DNA from: a virus
Strand: one strand, 5' to 3'
Virus record (IMG/VR): IMGVR_UViG_3300028388_002947
Coordinates: 1-49,936 of that record
Length of the DNA stretch: 49,936 nucleotides
Below the pieces are notes generated by a model that was not told the origin of the DNA, ran no database searches, and saw nothing but the letters and a program-made list of their open reading frames with translations. This document shows, in pieces, positions 7,606-14,356 of this stretch. The position numbers were made by a program, and so were the translations under genes. The stretch's first letter is position 1. Each line of letters begins with the position of its first letter.

Positions 7606-8126
7606 TTTATAAAGTTGTATTCTTTCATTCCTATTTTAAAGGCCAACTCCAAAGAACGAGTATTCCAAATATCCACATATGAATACGCAACTTTGTTTCC
7701 CATTTCATTTAAAAAGTATTCAAACCATTTAGAGTAGAAGTAAAGTCCTGAACCACTTGGTCTTTCAACTGTTTTAGATAAGTAACTACCTCCAACATAT
7801 ATTTCGTTACTATTTAGTTTCTGAACACTACCTTCCCAATATGGAGTTAGGTTTTTATTTGCCCATATCCAACCCACTATTTTTGATTTGTAATAAGATA
7901 ATAAACAAAATGAGTTACTTTCGAATCTACTTATCAACGAAGATTCATCAGGTATACCATCCCAATCAAAATCCTTTTCCATTAAAGAAGAAACATAAAG
8001 TAAATCAGTAATATATTGTTGGTAGTTTGAAATATCAATAAAAGTAAATGAGTAATCATCGTTATTATCAACTGTGATTAGATTGTTTTTTAACAACTTT
8101 AACTCAACTACTTTATTTAATCCCAT
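7602..8126 (-). CDS. GNAT-type acetyltransferase-like protein
   Basis: 174 aa. The C-terminal half has the GNAT pattern: SKIVGWIWANK on the central strand, EIYVGGSYLSKTVERPSGSG near the acetyl-CoA loop, and the terminal NTRSLELAFKIGMKEYN, a typical GNAT ending (N-x-x-S...a-x-k-x-G). It would move an acyl group from CoA to an amine. The pyrophosphate loop is degenerate. It sits in the tailoring island, overlapping the SET gene by 4 bases. Confidence 0.65.
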   Translation of the reverse strand: MGLNKVVELKLLKNNLITVDNNDDYSFTFIDISNYQQYITDLLYVSSLMEKDFDWDGIPDESSLISRFESNSFCLLSYYKSKIVGWIWANKNLTPYWEGSVQKLNSNEIYVGGSYLSKTVERPSGSGLYFYSKWFEYFLNEMGNKVAYSYVDIWNTRSLELAFKIGMKEYNFIK

Positions 8127-8127
8127 T

Positions 8128-8409
8128 TTAAAACAATGATTTATTATTTTTTAAATCAATAGAATGATATTTTTTATCTACATCTTCCCACTTGTTTTTT
8201 GGACATGGATTTATTACTGATGAATAAACCTTTCCTTTTATAGAACACCCACATACATCACAAAATAAAGACCACTCTTTGTTTTTTAAAAGTTGTTTTT
8301 TAAACTCACACGAACTACATACCTCAAACCTATCTTTTGCCCTATTGAACTCATCTTCAGTTGGGTTTATTACCTTAGTCCAAGAATTGAATATATCTTT
8401 TATGTTCAT
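8128..8409 (-). CDS. Zinc-finger-like small protein, 93 aa
   Basis: Cysteines occur as CSSC (VCSSCEF), CDVCGC and NPCPKNKW, enough for one or two zinc sites. The start (MNIKDIFNSW...NPTEDEFNRAKDRFEVCSSC) resembles a small-protein type often seen in phage genomes, always hypothetical as far as I know. It starts where the upstream oxygenase gene ends (1-base overlap). Confidence 0.6.
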   Translation of the reverse strand: MNIKDIFNSWTKVINPTEDEFNRAKDRFEVCSSCEFKKQLLKNKEWSLFCDVCGCSIKGKVYSSVINPCPKNKWEDVDKKYHSIDLKNNKSLF

Positions 8410-9038
8410 TATATAAGTGATTCTTTTTTCAAATCTTCATCCAACTTTACTGTCAAGTTTGAACATATAACTATTCGTTTCTGATTTGAACTTGGAATAA
8501 AGTTTGGTTTGTGTAAGTAAAGTGGATTAAAGAATATAATATCACCTGTTTCTGGCCTTATTCCTACTTCATTACCATCTTTATCCATAAACATTAGTTT
8601 ACCATCATCACCTTTTAAATCATCAGGAACATTTAAATAAAAACAATATGTTAGTTCTGTTTTTATTCTAGTGATGGGTCTTGTTGTAACTGTTGTAAGA
8701 GTTATTGGATGGTCATGATATAGAAGAGCTTTTGCTTCAAATTCATCAACATGGGTTGTTCTATCTGATAAGTAAATCCAAAACTGTTCTGCCCAACTTG
8801 ATACATCTTCTACTTTATGTCCAAGTATTTCAATACCAATATTTCTACAATATTCTTTTAGGTAGTTTACTTCTTTACTCTGAATATGAAAGTTTGAAGT
8901 AGTTAAATCATCCATACCGATATAAGATAAGTTTTGTTTTACTTTACTTATCAAACTATCTTGTGGATATTTCCAATCAAATTTTGCTTTGTAAACTTCA
9001 ATATTTTCATTGAGTTTTATATGTTCAATATTACTCAT
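8409..9038 (-). CDS. 2OG-Fe(II) oxygenase-like protein
   Basis: 209 aa. Elements of the double-stranded beta-helix are visible: a possible iron ligand region at THVDEFEA (HxD), FYLNVPDDLKGDDGKLMF, then GDIIFFNPLYLHKPN with the distal His, and KRIVICSNL with the 2-oxoglutarate Arg. Oxygenases of this type are frequent in T4-like cyanophages. It is paired with a second oxygenase immediately upstream (1-base overlap). The substrate is unknown; the neighbouring modifying enzymes suggest a shared target. Confidence 0.6.
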   Translation of the reverse strand: MSNIEHIKLNENIEVYKAKFDWKYPQDSLISKVKQNLSYIGMDDLTTSNFHIQSKEVNYLKEYCRNIGIEILGHKVEDVSSWAEQFWIYLSDRTTHVDEFEAKALLYHDHPITLTTVTTRPITRIKTELTYCFYLNVPDDLKGDDGKLMFMDKDGNEVGIRPETGDIIFFNPLYLHKPNFIPSSNQKRIVICSNLTVKLDEDLKKESLI

Positions 9039-9637
9039 TATAATAGTGTTTTTGGATTTGTCTTTACTACTGTATTGAAATTTATCACAAACCTATTTCC
9101 ATTTTTTGGATAAGTTGAATGGTGAGGGGTCAATCCATCGAAAACCACAACTTTACCTTTTTGAGGAGAAACTGATTTGAGTTTTGTAAATCTATTGTAT
9201 TCTTTGTTGGAAAGATATTCTATTATATCTTCATTATTACCTTTTAAATCATAAAATACAGTATTTCCTTCACTATCATTTATATAGTAAACTAATGATA
9301 TATGTGGGCGGTTTGTATCTATATGAATACCATCCATTTCATTTCTACTTTCAGAATAATCATCAGATGATAAAAAGTTTATTTTATATCTGTAATTTTG
9401 TAGAATGGATGTGTTGAGTTTTTTTACAGTATTTTCTTCTATTTCAAGAATAATATCTCTAATACTGTCTTGTATTCTATCTTCAGATTTTATGACTTTT
9501 TGTGGAAAATAAAGTTTTAAATAATTTGTATTATTTTCTTCTTTCCACTTTAAATCATTTTTTGTAAAATACCTTTCAAGGATATCTTGATTTTCTTTTG
9601 ATATAATATCATTAAAAATATGTATATCGTTTATCAT
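9038..9637 (-). CDS. 2OG-Fe(II) oxygenase
   Basis: 199 aa. The iron triad is clear: HID in MDGIHIDTNRPHISLVYY, then GKVVVFDGLTPHHSTYP with the distal His, and NRFVINFNTV with the Arg for 2-oxoglutarate. This is the 2OG-FeII_Oxy family as found in prolyl hydroxylase-like phage proteins. It uses O2 and 2-oxoglutarate and is probably cytosolic. It overlaps the next oxygenase by 1 base. Confidence 0.8.
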   Translation of the reverse strand: MINDIHIFNDIISKENQDILERYFTKNDLKWKEENNTNYLKLYFPQKVIKSEDRIQDSIRDIILEIEENTVKKLNTSILQNYRYKINFLSSDDYSESRNEMDGIHIDTNRPHISLVYYINDSEGNTVFYDLKGNNEDIIEYLSNKEYNRFTKLKSVSPQKGKVVVFDGLTPHHSTYPKNGNRFVINFNTVVKTNPKTLL

Positions 9638-9656
9638 GTAACTTATTTTTAGATGT

Positions 9657-9791
9657 CTAAGATAAATGTTTTTCTTTAAATCTATCTACCACATCTTTAA
9701 ACGCCACTCCTAGTTTAGTTTTTAAATCCTCTGAGATTGGATTTATTCTTGTGTATATGATTCTATCTTTTCTTGAATTTACTTCACTCAT
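9657..9791 (-). CDS. Small basic peptide, 44 aa
   Basis: Starts at the ATG at 9791 (MSEVNSRKDRIIYTRINP); a longer frame to 9905 is antisense-like and overlaps the preceding gene. It lies between the Hint-tailed protein gene (16 bases) and the oxygenase gene (19 bases). No family is recognised. The placement resembles a small accessory gene beside a structural gene. Confidence 0.5.
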   Translation of the reverse strand: MSEVNSRKDRIIYTRINPISEDLKTKLGVAFKDVVDRFKEKHLS

Positions 9792-9807
9792 TTTTTTATT
9801 TTTATTG

Positions 9808-11307
9808 TTATTTTTGTGCCATACCACCTCCACAGAAGGAACAATCTGAAGTGCAAGCCCAATTTCCACATGGTGCCCATAAACGACCACACCATCTACA
9901 CTCATTGTGCATAATCATAAACTCATTTGAATCTTTATCTACTAAGAAGTAATCATAAGGTTCAAAGTCTAAGTTAAATATTTCAAGGTTTGCACGATGA
10001 ACTATTTCAAGGTTTACTATCTCTCGTGATGATATTTCTTTTCTTTCTTTATTGATTACAACTACCTTATCACCTTCATATAATCCATTTACATGAGTAA
10101 ACATAGTTTGGTTTGAACCTGATTCTTCAATGTAAAGGGTAGAAGATGGAGTATCAATAATCTCTTCCCCATTATCCAATGTCATTTTAATCATCAAGGT
10201 ATCAATAACTTGTGATTTTTTAGATACGAGTGAAGAAGAAACCCATTCTATCGAACCACTCAAATACTCTAAATCGTATTTTTCTTCTTCAGGATGTGGT
10301 AATAATGAACTGTGTTCTACGAAACTAGCAGAACCAAAGGTAACAGTTTGAATGATATCTCCATCAGTTATCTCATCAACTCTTTTGAGTTCTTCATTGG
10401 ACATCCAAATTAAACTTTCCAAATCTGTGTGATAAACAGGTAAAGACCTTCCATCAAACTTATTGATATATTTTGCCTTAGATTTAGAATCTAAATCATT
10501 TGAACCACTTACAACATTATTTTCTGAGAAAGTAAGTGGAACTGGTGCAGATTGTTTATACCCGCCTAAGTTTATGATATCTAGATTTGAGCCATAAATA
10601 ATATCAAAGGTTCTGATAACAGAATAATATCCATCTACTATATTTTTATCATCGTAAATAAACTCTTGTAAAAGAGTATTTTGGTAATCTACAATAGTAT
10701 CTTTTTTATCTTGTAATGAACCTGAATCTGCTAGTATTGATATTTTTGGAAACTCTTGTAGTTCAGTAGTGAAATATCTATTTTTTTGTATTAAGTTAGG
10801 CTGGCCACTACTATCATAGTTTAAAGTATCGATGTTATCAAGGAATAAATCATCTGCAGATGATGAGAAAAAAGTTTTAGGAACATAAGGAGATTCAGCC
10901 ATTAATGAGAAAAACTCAAGTTTGTCTGATGTATAGTTAGAATCTAAGATTGCATAAGTATCGTATGCCTGTCTTAATATGAACTTATGGTCATCATCTT
11001 CAATATAAGGAACTGTAACAGAATTTCTACCAACTTGGTATTCAAAAAATTGAATATTATTTTCACTACATAAAAGTTGTAATGTATCTATAAACTTATT
11101 ACCAGTCCCCAAAGGAGCTGCAGATACATCTTCAGTAAAAATATAGTGAAACTCTGTAATATTATTTGAAACTAAAGTGGAAAATAATGGTGTTAAGTCG
11201 AGTAGTTCAACTCCATCATTAAACATTTGGGAGTTGGTATTTATCTCTAATATTTTAACATCATCACCTTGTTCAAGATAATCTGTTCCTATTAAAACTG
11301 CTTTCAT
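9808..11307 (-). CDS. Protein with Hint-like domain and Cys-rich tail
   Basis: 499 aa. Residues 1-290 may have an ATP-grasp-like layout (DSNYTSDKLEFFSLM, LLQEFIYDD...YYSVIRTFDIIYG, INLGGYKQ), although this is tentative. Residues about 345-468 resemble a Hint/intein-type domain: IKMTLDNGEEIIDTPSSTLYI (block B-like), LYEGDKVVVIN, then IFNLDFEPYDYFLV and MIMHN (blocks F and G). The catalytic Asn468 is present with His467, but I see no N-terminal nucleophile Cys, and the next residue is Glu, so splicing is unlikely. Asn-mediated C-terminal cleavage remains possible and would release 31 residues with Cys at 470, 473, 480, 485, 489 and 492. Hint modules occur on virion proteins of marine phages, so it may be structural. 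Confidence 0.6.
   Translation of the reverse strand: MKAVLIGTDYLEQGDDVKILEINTNSQMFNDGVELLDLTPLFSTLVSNNITEFHYIFTEDVSAAPLGTGNKFIDTLQLLCSENNIQFFEYQVGRNSVTVPYIEDDDHKFILRQAYDTYAILDSNYTSDKLEFFSLMAESPYVPKTFFSSSADDLFLDNIDTLNYDSSGQPNLIQKNRYFTTELQEFPKISILADSGSLQDKKDTIVDYQNTLLQEFIYDDKNIVDGYYSVIRTFDIIYGSNLDIINLGGYKQSAPVPLTFSENNVVSGSNDLDSKSKAKYINKFDGRSLPVYHTDLESLIWMSNEELKRVDEITDGDIIQTVTFGSASFVEHSSLLPHPEEEKYDLEYLSGSIEWVSSSLVSKKSQVIDTLMIKMTLDNGEEIIDTPSSTLYIEESGSNQTMFTHVNGLYEGDKVVVINKERKEISSREIVNLEIVHRANLEIFNLDFEPYDYFLVDKDSNEFMIMHNECRWCGRLWAPCGNWACTSDCSFCGGGMAQK
9904..10275 (-). other. Hint/intein-like domain (coding region)
   Basis: Codes approximately for residues 345-468 of the 499-aa protein. The C-terminal HN preceded by YDYFLVDKDSNEFMIM is the strongest marker. 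The block A nucleophile is absent and block B lacks the usual TxxH histidine (TPSS instead). It is therefore either a degenerate domain or a C-cleavage-only one. Confidence 0.5.
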
Positions 11308-11371
11308 TTTTGTGTATTTAGTATTTATCTATCTTTAAATATACCATAAGTATATTTTAATAAATATATTG

Positions 11372-11441
11372 AGGTCGAGGATGGATTCGAACCACCTCTA
11401 TTGGTGTTGCAAACCAACTGCTCTCCAAGAACAACTCGACC
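11372..11441 (-). tRNA. tRNA-Cys (GCA)
   Basis: Acceptor arms GGTCGAG (11435-11441) and CTCGACC (11373-11379) pair over 7 bp. The D-arm is GTTC/GAGC, the anticodon stem TTGGT/ACCAA encloses loop TTGCAAC with GCA at positions 34-36, and the T-loop is TTCGAAT. The discriminator base is U, as expected for Cys. CCA is not encoded. Confidence 0.9.
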
Positions 11442-11446
11442 AATAA

Positions 11447-11509
11447 GATATGGAGGCTCCTTTCGAACATATTAATATATGACCTATTTGGTATTAATAC
11501 CTCCATATC
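11447..11509 (-). repeat. Inverted repeat upstream of tRNA-Cys
   Basis: GATATGGAGG and its complement CCTCCATATC frame 63 bp between the 11537-11935 gene and tRNA-Cys. The inside holds TTCGAAA, close to a tRNA T-loop, and a GTATTAATAC palindrome, but no D- or anticodon arm folds. It could be a terminator or processing stem, or a decayed tRNA. No clear T-run follows. Confidence 0.45.
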
Positions 11510-11536
11510 AAAAAACTATCGCTCTTTATTGTTTAT

Positions 11537-11935
11537 TTATTGATTTTGATAAGTTCTTATGAACTCATCTACTTTTTCTTGTAATCTATATAAATCGTAT
11601 CCAAGTTTATTTATATCATCATCTGAAAAACTTGATTTGACACGATATTCTAATCTATCCAATCTCGAATCGATTTCTTTTCTAGATATATAATCTCCCA
11701 TATCACCGGATAAGGTTTCGTAATCTAAATCGATTCTTCTATAAACACCTTCCATTTCGGTGTCCAACTGTCTAATGAGTTCATCTATTCTTGTATGAAC
11801 ATCTCTATCCATTGTATCCAACCATTGGTGGTTTTCTTCAATGTGTTTACTGTTTCTAAATGCACCAACTACCGCATACCCCAAAAGGAATATCATTATC
11901 GATAGTAATACACCTAATAAAAAATGTATTTCCAT
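11537..11935 (-). CDS. Membrane-anchored coiled-coil protein
   Basis: 132 aa. One membrane segment at about residues 5-26 (FLLGVLLSIMIFLLGYAVVGAF) is followed by a long heptad-rich, charged region (about 35-130) typical of a coiled coil. It is probably anchored in the inner membrane. Candidates are a spanin-like or membrane-tether protein, but no specific family is recognised. It lies between tRNA genes. Confidence 0.55.
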   Translation of the reverse strand: MEIHFLLGVLLSIMIFLLGYAVVGAFRNSKHIEENHQWLDTMDRDVHTRIDELIRQLDTEMEGVYRRIDLDYETLSGDMGDYISRKEIDSRLDRLEYRVKSSFSDDDINKLGYDLYRLQEKVDEFIRTYQNQ

Positions 11936-11980
11936 AATTAAAAAATTTAAAAATTAATATTTCAAAGAACGATAGTTTTG

Positions 11981-12052
11981 TGGCGGGGGACAGATTCGAA
12001 CTGCCGACCTGATGGTTATGAGCCACCCGAGATACCACTTCTCCACCCCGCG
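11981..12052 (-). tRNA. tRNA-Met (CAT), initiator-like
   Basis: 72 nt. The anticodon loop CTCATAA has CAT at 34-36; stems are GAGA/TCTC (D), GGTGG/CCATC (anticodon) and GGCAG/CTGTC (T, loop TTCGAAT). Position 1:72 is an unpaired C:C, and the D-stem has A11:U24; both are initiator tRNA traits. Two of the three initiator G:C pairs in the anticodon stem are kept and the third is U:A. CCA is not encoded. A terminator lies just upstream. Confidence 0.88.
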
Positions 12053-12061
12053 ATATAAGAC

Positions 12062-12090
12062 AAAAAAATCCTCACGAAAGGTGAGGATTT
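12062..12090 (-). terminator. Rho-independent terminator
   Basis: A 10-bp stem (12066-12075 with 12081-12090) and 5-base loop, followed on the minus strand by seven T. It ends the transcript of the 12114-12467 gene, 10 bases before tRNA-Met. Confidence 0.85.
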
Positions 12091-12113
12091 CAAAAGTGAA
12101 TATGTATTCTACT

Positions 12114-12467
12114 TTATTGTATTCTCGTAAAAACCCAAGCTTGTTTAGAATTTGGTTTTGTGATAACCAAGGTTTCTTTACTTGGGGAAAAAACATATCT
12201 CAAAGTGTATGTTTCTTTTTTAGGATAGTTTCTCTGAACTTCGATAAGTCCTTCATAAGAATCTAAGATTAAACCTTTTGCCTTTAGGTTATAACCAGAT
12301 ACTCGTGTGAACATTACATCAAAGTTATTGTTTCTTGTAATCTGAACTGATTCTTTATTAAATTCATCGTGCCAGATTCCAATCAAATCGTGTTCAACCT
12401 CTTCGGTTGCTGGTGTTCCACTAATCAAAAATGGAAAAATAAAAAGTGTAAATAAAAGTTTTTTCAT
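12114..12467 (-). CDS. Exported lipocalin-like small protein
   Basis: 117 aa with a signal peptide (MKKLLFTLFIFPFLISGTPA). The mature part begins DLIGIWHDEFNKESVQI and continues with alternating beta strands (FDVMFTRVSG, YTLRYVFSPSKETLVITKP), suggesting a small beta-barrel like the lipocalin-type domains common in Bacteroidota. No Cys lipobox is seen. It is probably periplasmic. Its gene is isolated by a terminator after it and tRNA-Glu before it. Confidence 0.55.
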   Translation of the reverse strand: MKKLLFTLFIFPFLISGTPATEEVEHDLIGIWHDEFNKESVQITRNNNFDVMFTRVSGYNLKAKGLILDSYEGLIEVQRNYPKKETYTLRYVFSPSKETLVITKPNSKQAWVFTRIQ

Positions 12468-12602
12468 GTATGTTTTTTGTTATTTTAAAATAAGTATATA
12501 CCTATTTTCTTTTATATGTAAATTTATCATTAAAATGAATCAAAATGGTAAATGAGTATAAACATTGGGTAAAATACTACATATTCACTCTGTCAAAGAA
12601 CT

Positions 12603-12678
12603 TGGTAGTCCATCCGGGACTCGAACCCGAGTTTCCACCGTGAAAGGGTGGCGTCCTAACCAACTAGACGAATGGACC
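12603..12678 (-). tRNA. tRNA-Glu (TTC)
   Basis: Starts GGTCCAT at 12678 and ends with encoded CCA (12603-12605). The anticodon loop CTTTCAC has TTC at 34-36; the T-loop is TTCGAGT. It closely follows the bacterial tRNA-Glu consensus. A strong Bacteroidota-type promoter lies immediately upstream. GluTR (hemA) uses Glu-tRNA, so this tRNA could also support the C5 pathway; that link is only an inference. Confidence 0.95.
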
Positions 12679-12688
12679 AAAATTTATA

Positions 12689-12719
12689 CAAATATACGAT
12701 TTATTTTTTAATAATCCAA
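12689..12719 (-). promoter_or_regulatory. Bacteroidota-type promoter for tRNA-Glu
   Basis: Minus strand TTG (12717-12719), 20 bases, TATATTTG (12689-12696), ending 11 bases before the tRNA 5' end. Transcription would start at or just before the mature tRNA. Confidence 0.8.
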
Positions 12720-12881
12720 GTCATCTTCCCAATTTCTTTTATTCTTTCCTTTTCTTGAATAATCTTTCTTGGGTTTGTGGATTTTCTCTGTGGTTTTCTT
12801 TCCGATATGATGTCTGGCTTCTCCATAACTCATATCATCCCACTCAACCTTTTCCTTGTATTTTCCTTTATTTCGTTTCAT
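12708..12881 (-). CDS. Small basic protein, 57 aa
   Basis: Reads MKRNKGKYKEKVEWDD at the start and is rich in Lys/Arg, ending in acidic WEDDLDY. It has its own promoter 6 bases upstream of the ATG, so the leader is very short. No family is recognised; the composition fits a nucleic-acid-binding or disordered protein. The gene's 3' end contains the -33 element of the tRNA-Glu promoter. Confidence 0.6.
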   Translation of the reverse strand: MKRNKGKYKEKVEWDDMSYGEARHHIGKKTTEKIHKPKKDYSRKGKNKRNWEDDLDY

Positions 12882-12886
12882 TTTCA

Positions 12887-12917
12887 CAAATATACAAAAT
12901 TTATTTTAATTTTACAA
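12887..12917 (-). promoter_or_regulatory. Bacteroidota-type promoter
   Basis: Minus strand TTG (12915-12917), 20 bases, TATATTTG (12887-12894). It precedes the 57-aa basic protein starting at 12881. Confidence 0.75.
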
Positions 12918-13209
12918 GTTCTGCACATCTTTCATATTCTTCGTATTCTTCATAGTGAGAAATCAATCTATCTAGAGTTTCATGTATTCCATCTTTTGTA
13001 ATCACAAAATCCATAGAAACACCTTCGTATTTAGAACCTTCTATTTCTAAATCACTTTTCATAATAACTTCTAATACAAGTAGTTTATCCAAATCTGAAT
13101 CTACGAAATCAAATATTTCTTTATATAAGGTATCGTAAACTTCTGAACGATTCTCATCTATCCAATCAATGATTGCTGTATTCGGTGGTATGATTATCTT
13201 TTTATGCAT
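12901..13209 (-). CDS. Hypothetical protein, 102 aa
   Basis: Not recognised. It overlaps the bilin reductase gene end by 8 bases and so is translated with it. It is acidic, helical in the middle (SEVYDTLYKEIFDFVDSDLDKLLVLEVI) and ends EEYEEYERCAELVKLK. No metal or membrane motif is seen. Its coupling to the bilin genes makes it a candidate accessory protein, but there is no direct evidence. Confidence 0.55.
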   Translation of the reverse strand: MHKKIIIPPNTAIIDWIDENRSEVYDTLYKEIFDFVDSDLDKLLVLEVIMKSDLEIEGSKYEGVSMDFVITKDGIHETLDRLISHYEEYEEYERCAELVKLK

Positions 13210-13849
13210 TTACTTTAGGGAATAATATGTTTCTCATAAAATATCTAGCTCGTTCTTCACCCACTTTACCTTTCAAGGCTCCAAAGGTTCGTTCGTTCTG
13301 CCATTGTCTTTCACAATAACTGTTTTGATTCTGTATTATAGTTTTGATTACTTCTTCATCATCAGTTTTCCACTTATCATCATTCAACTCGTCCAACGCT
13401 TCATTGAACATTGAAAATGCTTTCAACATTAAAAGGTTGTATTCATCTTTACTTGGAACACAAGCGGCAAATCTATCTGAAAATATACCATCTGCCCAAT
13501 CTGGTAAATCATAAGGTTGAGTAAACTTTGGTGGATTCCACTCGTAAGTTTCGTAAGTTGGTGAAAAATCTAAGAATCCTGCTCCAATCACTCCTTTTCT
13601 TGGATATCCAATCAAATCAAATCCAAACATTGGAAATGTGCTATTGTGATGTGGAAATATAGTGATGTGTAAAACCATCAAATGTGGATGGAAATATCTT
13701 TCGATGTGAGCCTGTCTAAACTTTGGAGAAGTATATAAGTAGTTTTCCCAGCCCCATTCCTCTACATCCAAGGGAGTTACATCAGGTTCTTCGTTTAACC
13801 TCTGAATGAATAAATCACTATGATGGGTTATGTATTGATTCAAGTTCAT
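13202..13849 (-). CDS. Ferredoxin-dependent bilin reductase
   Basis: 215 aa from the ATG at 13849 (an upstream TTG at 13861 is less likely). The family (PcyA, PebA, PebB, PebS, PcyX, HY2) reduces biliverdin to phycobilins with electrons from ferredoxin. Visible signatures are MVLHITIFP (His61), FPMFGFDLI (Asp78, the position of the catalytic Asp of PcyA/PebS), GFLDFSP (Asp94), and the C-terminal YC..Q..N.RTF stretch with ARYFMRNILFP, matching the family end. Length is slightly under the usual 230-250 aa. The gene overlaps heme oxygenase by 32 bases, so both are co-translated. The subfamily, and so the product (phycoerythrobilin, phycocyanobilin or other), cannot be assigned by eye. Confidence 0.88.
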   Translation of the reverse strand: MNLNQYITHHSDLFIQRLNEEPDVTPLDVEEWGWENYLYTSPKFRQAHIERYFHPHLMVLHITIFPHHNSTFPMFGFDLIGYPRKGVIGAGFLDFSPTYETYEWNPPKFTQPYDLPDWADGIFSDRFAACVPSKDEYNLLMLKAFSMFNEALDELNDDKWKTDDEEVIKTIIQNQNSYCERQWQNERTFGALKGKVGEERARYFMRNILFPKVNA

Positions 13850-14354
13850 CGAAAATATCAATCATGTATTCAAATCCTTTATTTACTTCGTCCGCCCACT
13901 CATCAAGTTGTAGTTCTCTAATGGATTGAGCAGCCTCCATCATGTTTTCAAAATCATACATATGACCTGATGATGGAACTTTCTCTTTCATCATCTGACC
14001 ACCAAACATCAGTGCAAGATAGTGAAGATAGATATGAGGAAGTAAATCATCATAATCTATTTCTTTAAGATATGTTGTATATTCAAAAACACTCGATAAA
14101 AGTTGTATATCCACAGATTCAGGTTCATCCGTCATTGTAGAAACTAACTCATCAATATCTTTTTTGATAGCATCCATTCTACTCAAAGATGGATGTGGTA
14201 ATCTATCCGATTCTAATGCCGAAAATATTGTATTTTGAACCCAAAGATAGGCCAAATATTCTTTTTTAGAAAGTTCACCTTTGAACATTCTTACGTTGAA
14301 CGGCATTCTTTCTGCCTGTTTGTGTTTATCGTGAGTTGCCTCTTTTAATCCCAT
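13818..14354 (-). CDS. Heme oxygenase
   Basis: 178 aa, of the HO-1 fold. The N-terminus has KEATHDKHKQAERM with the proximal heme ligand His11, and the distal helix has YLALMFGGQMMKE, matching the GGQ kink of canonical enzymes. It would cleave heme to biliverdin IX-alpha, CO and iron using ferredoxin electrons. It is shorter than cyanobacterial HO1 (about 240 aa), as phage-type enzymes can be. It overlaps the bilin reductase gene, forming a two-gene biliverdin-to-bilin unit, downstream of superoxide dismutase. Confidence 0.92.
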   Translation of the reverse strand: MGLKEATHDKHKQAERMPFNVRMFKGELSKKEYLAYLWVQNTIFSALESDRLPHPSLSRMDAIKKDIDELVSTMTDEPESVDIQLLSSVFEYTTYLKEIDYDDLLPHIYLHYLALMFGGQMMKEKVPSSGHMYDFENMMEAAQSIRELQLDEWADEVNKGFEYMIDIFDELESIHNPS

Positions 14355-14356
14355 AA

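Noticed and set aside
9904-10275. Full splicing intein
   Set aside because: No N-terminal Cys or Ser nucleophile with block A, and the residue after the terminal Asn is Glu; only C-cleavage remains plausible.
11856-12038. Minus-strand frame over tRNA-Met
   Set aside because: It overlaps the tRNA and the coiled-coil gene in another frame and has no coding character.
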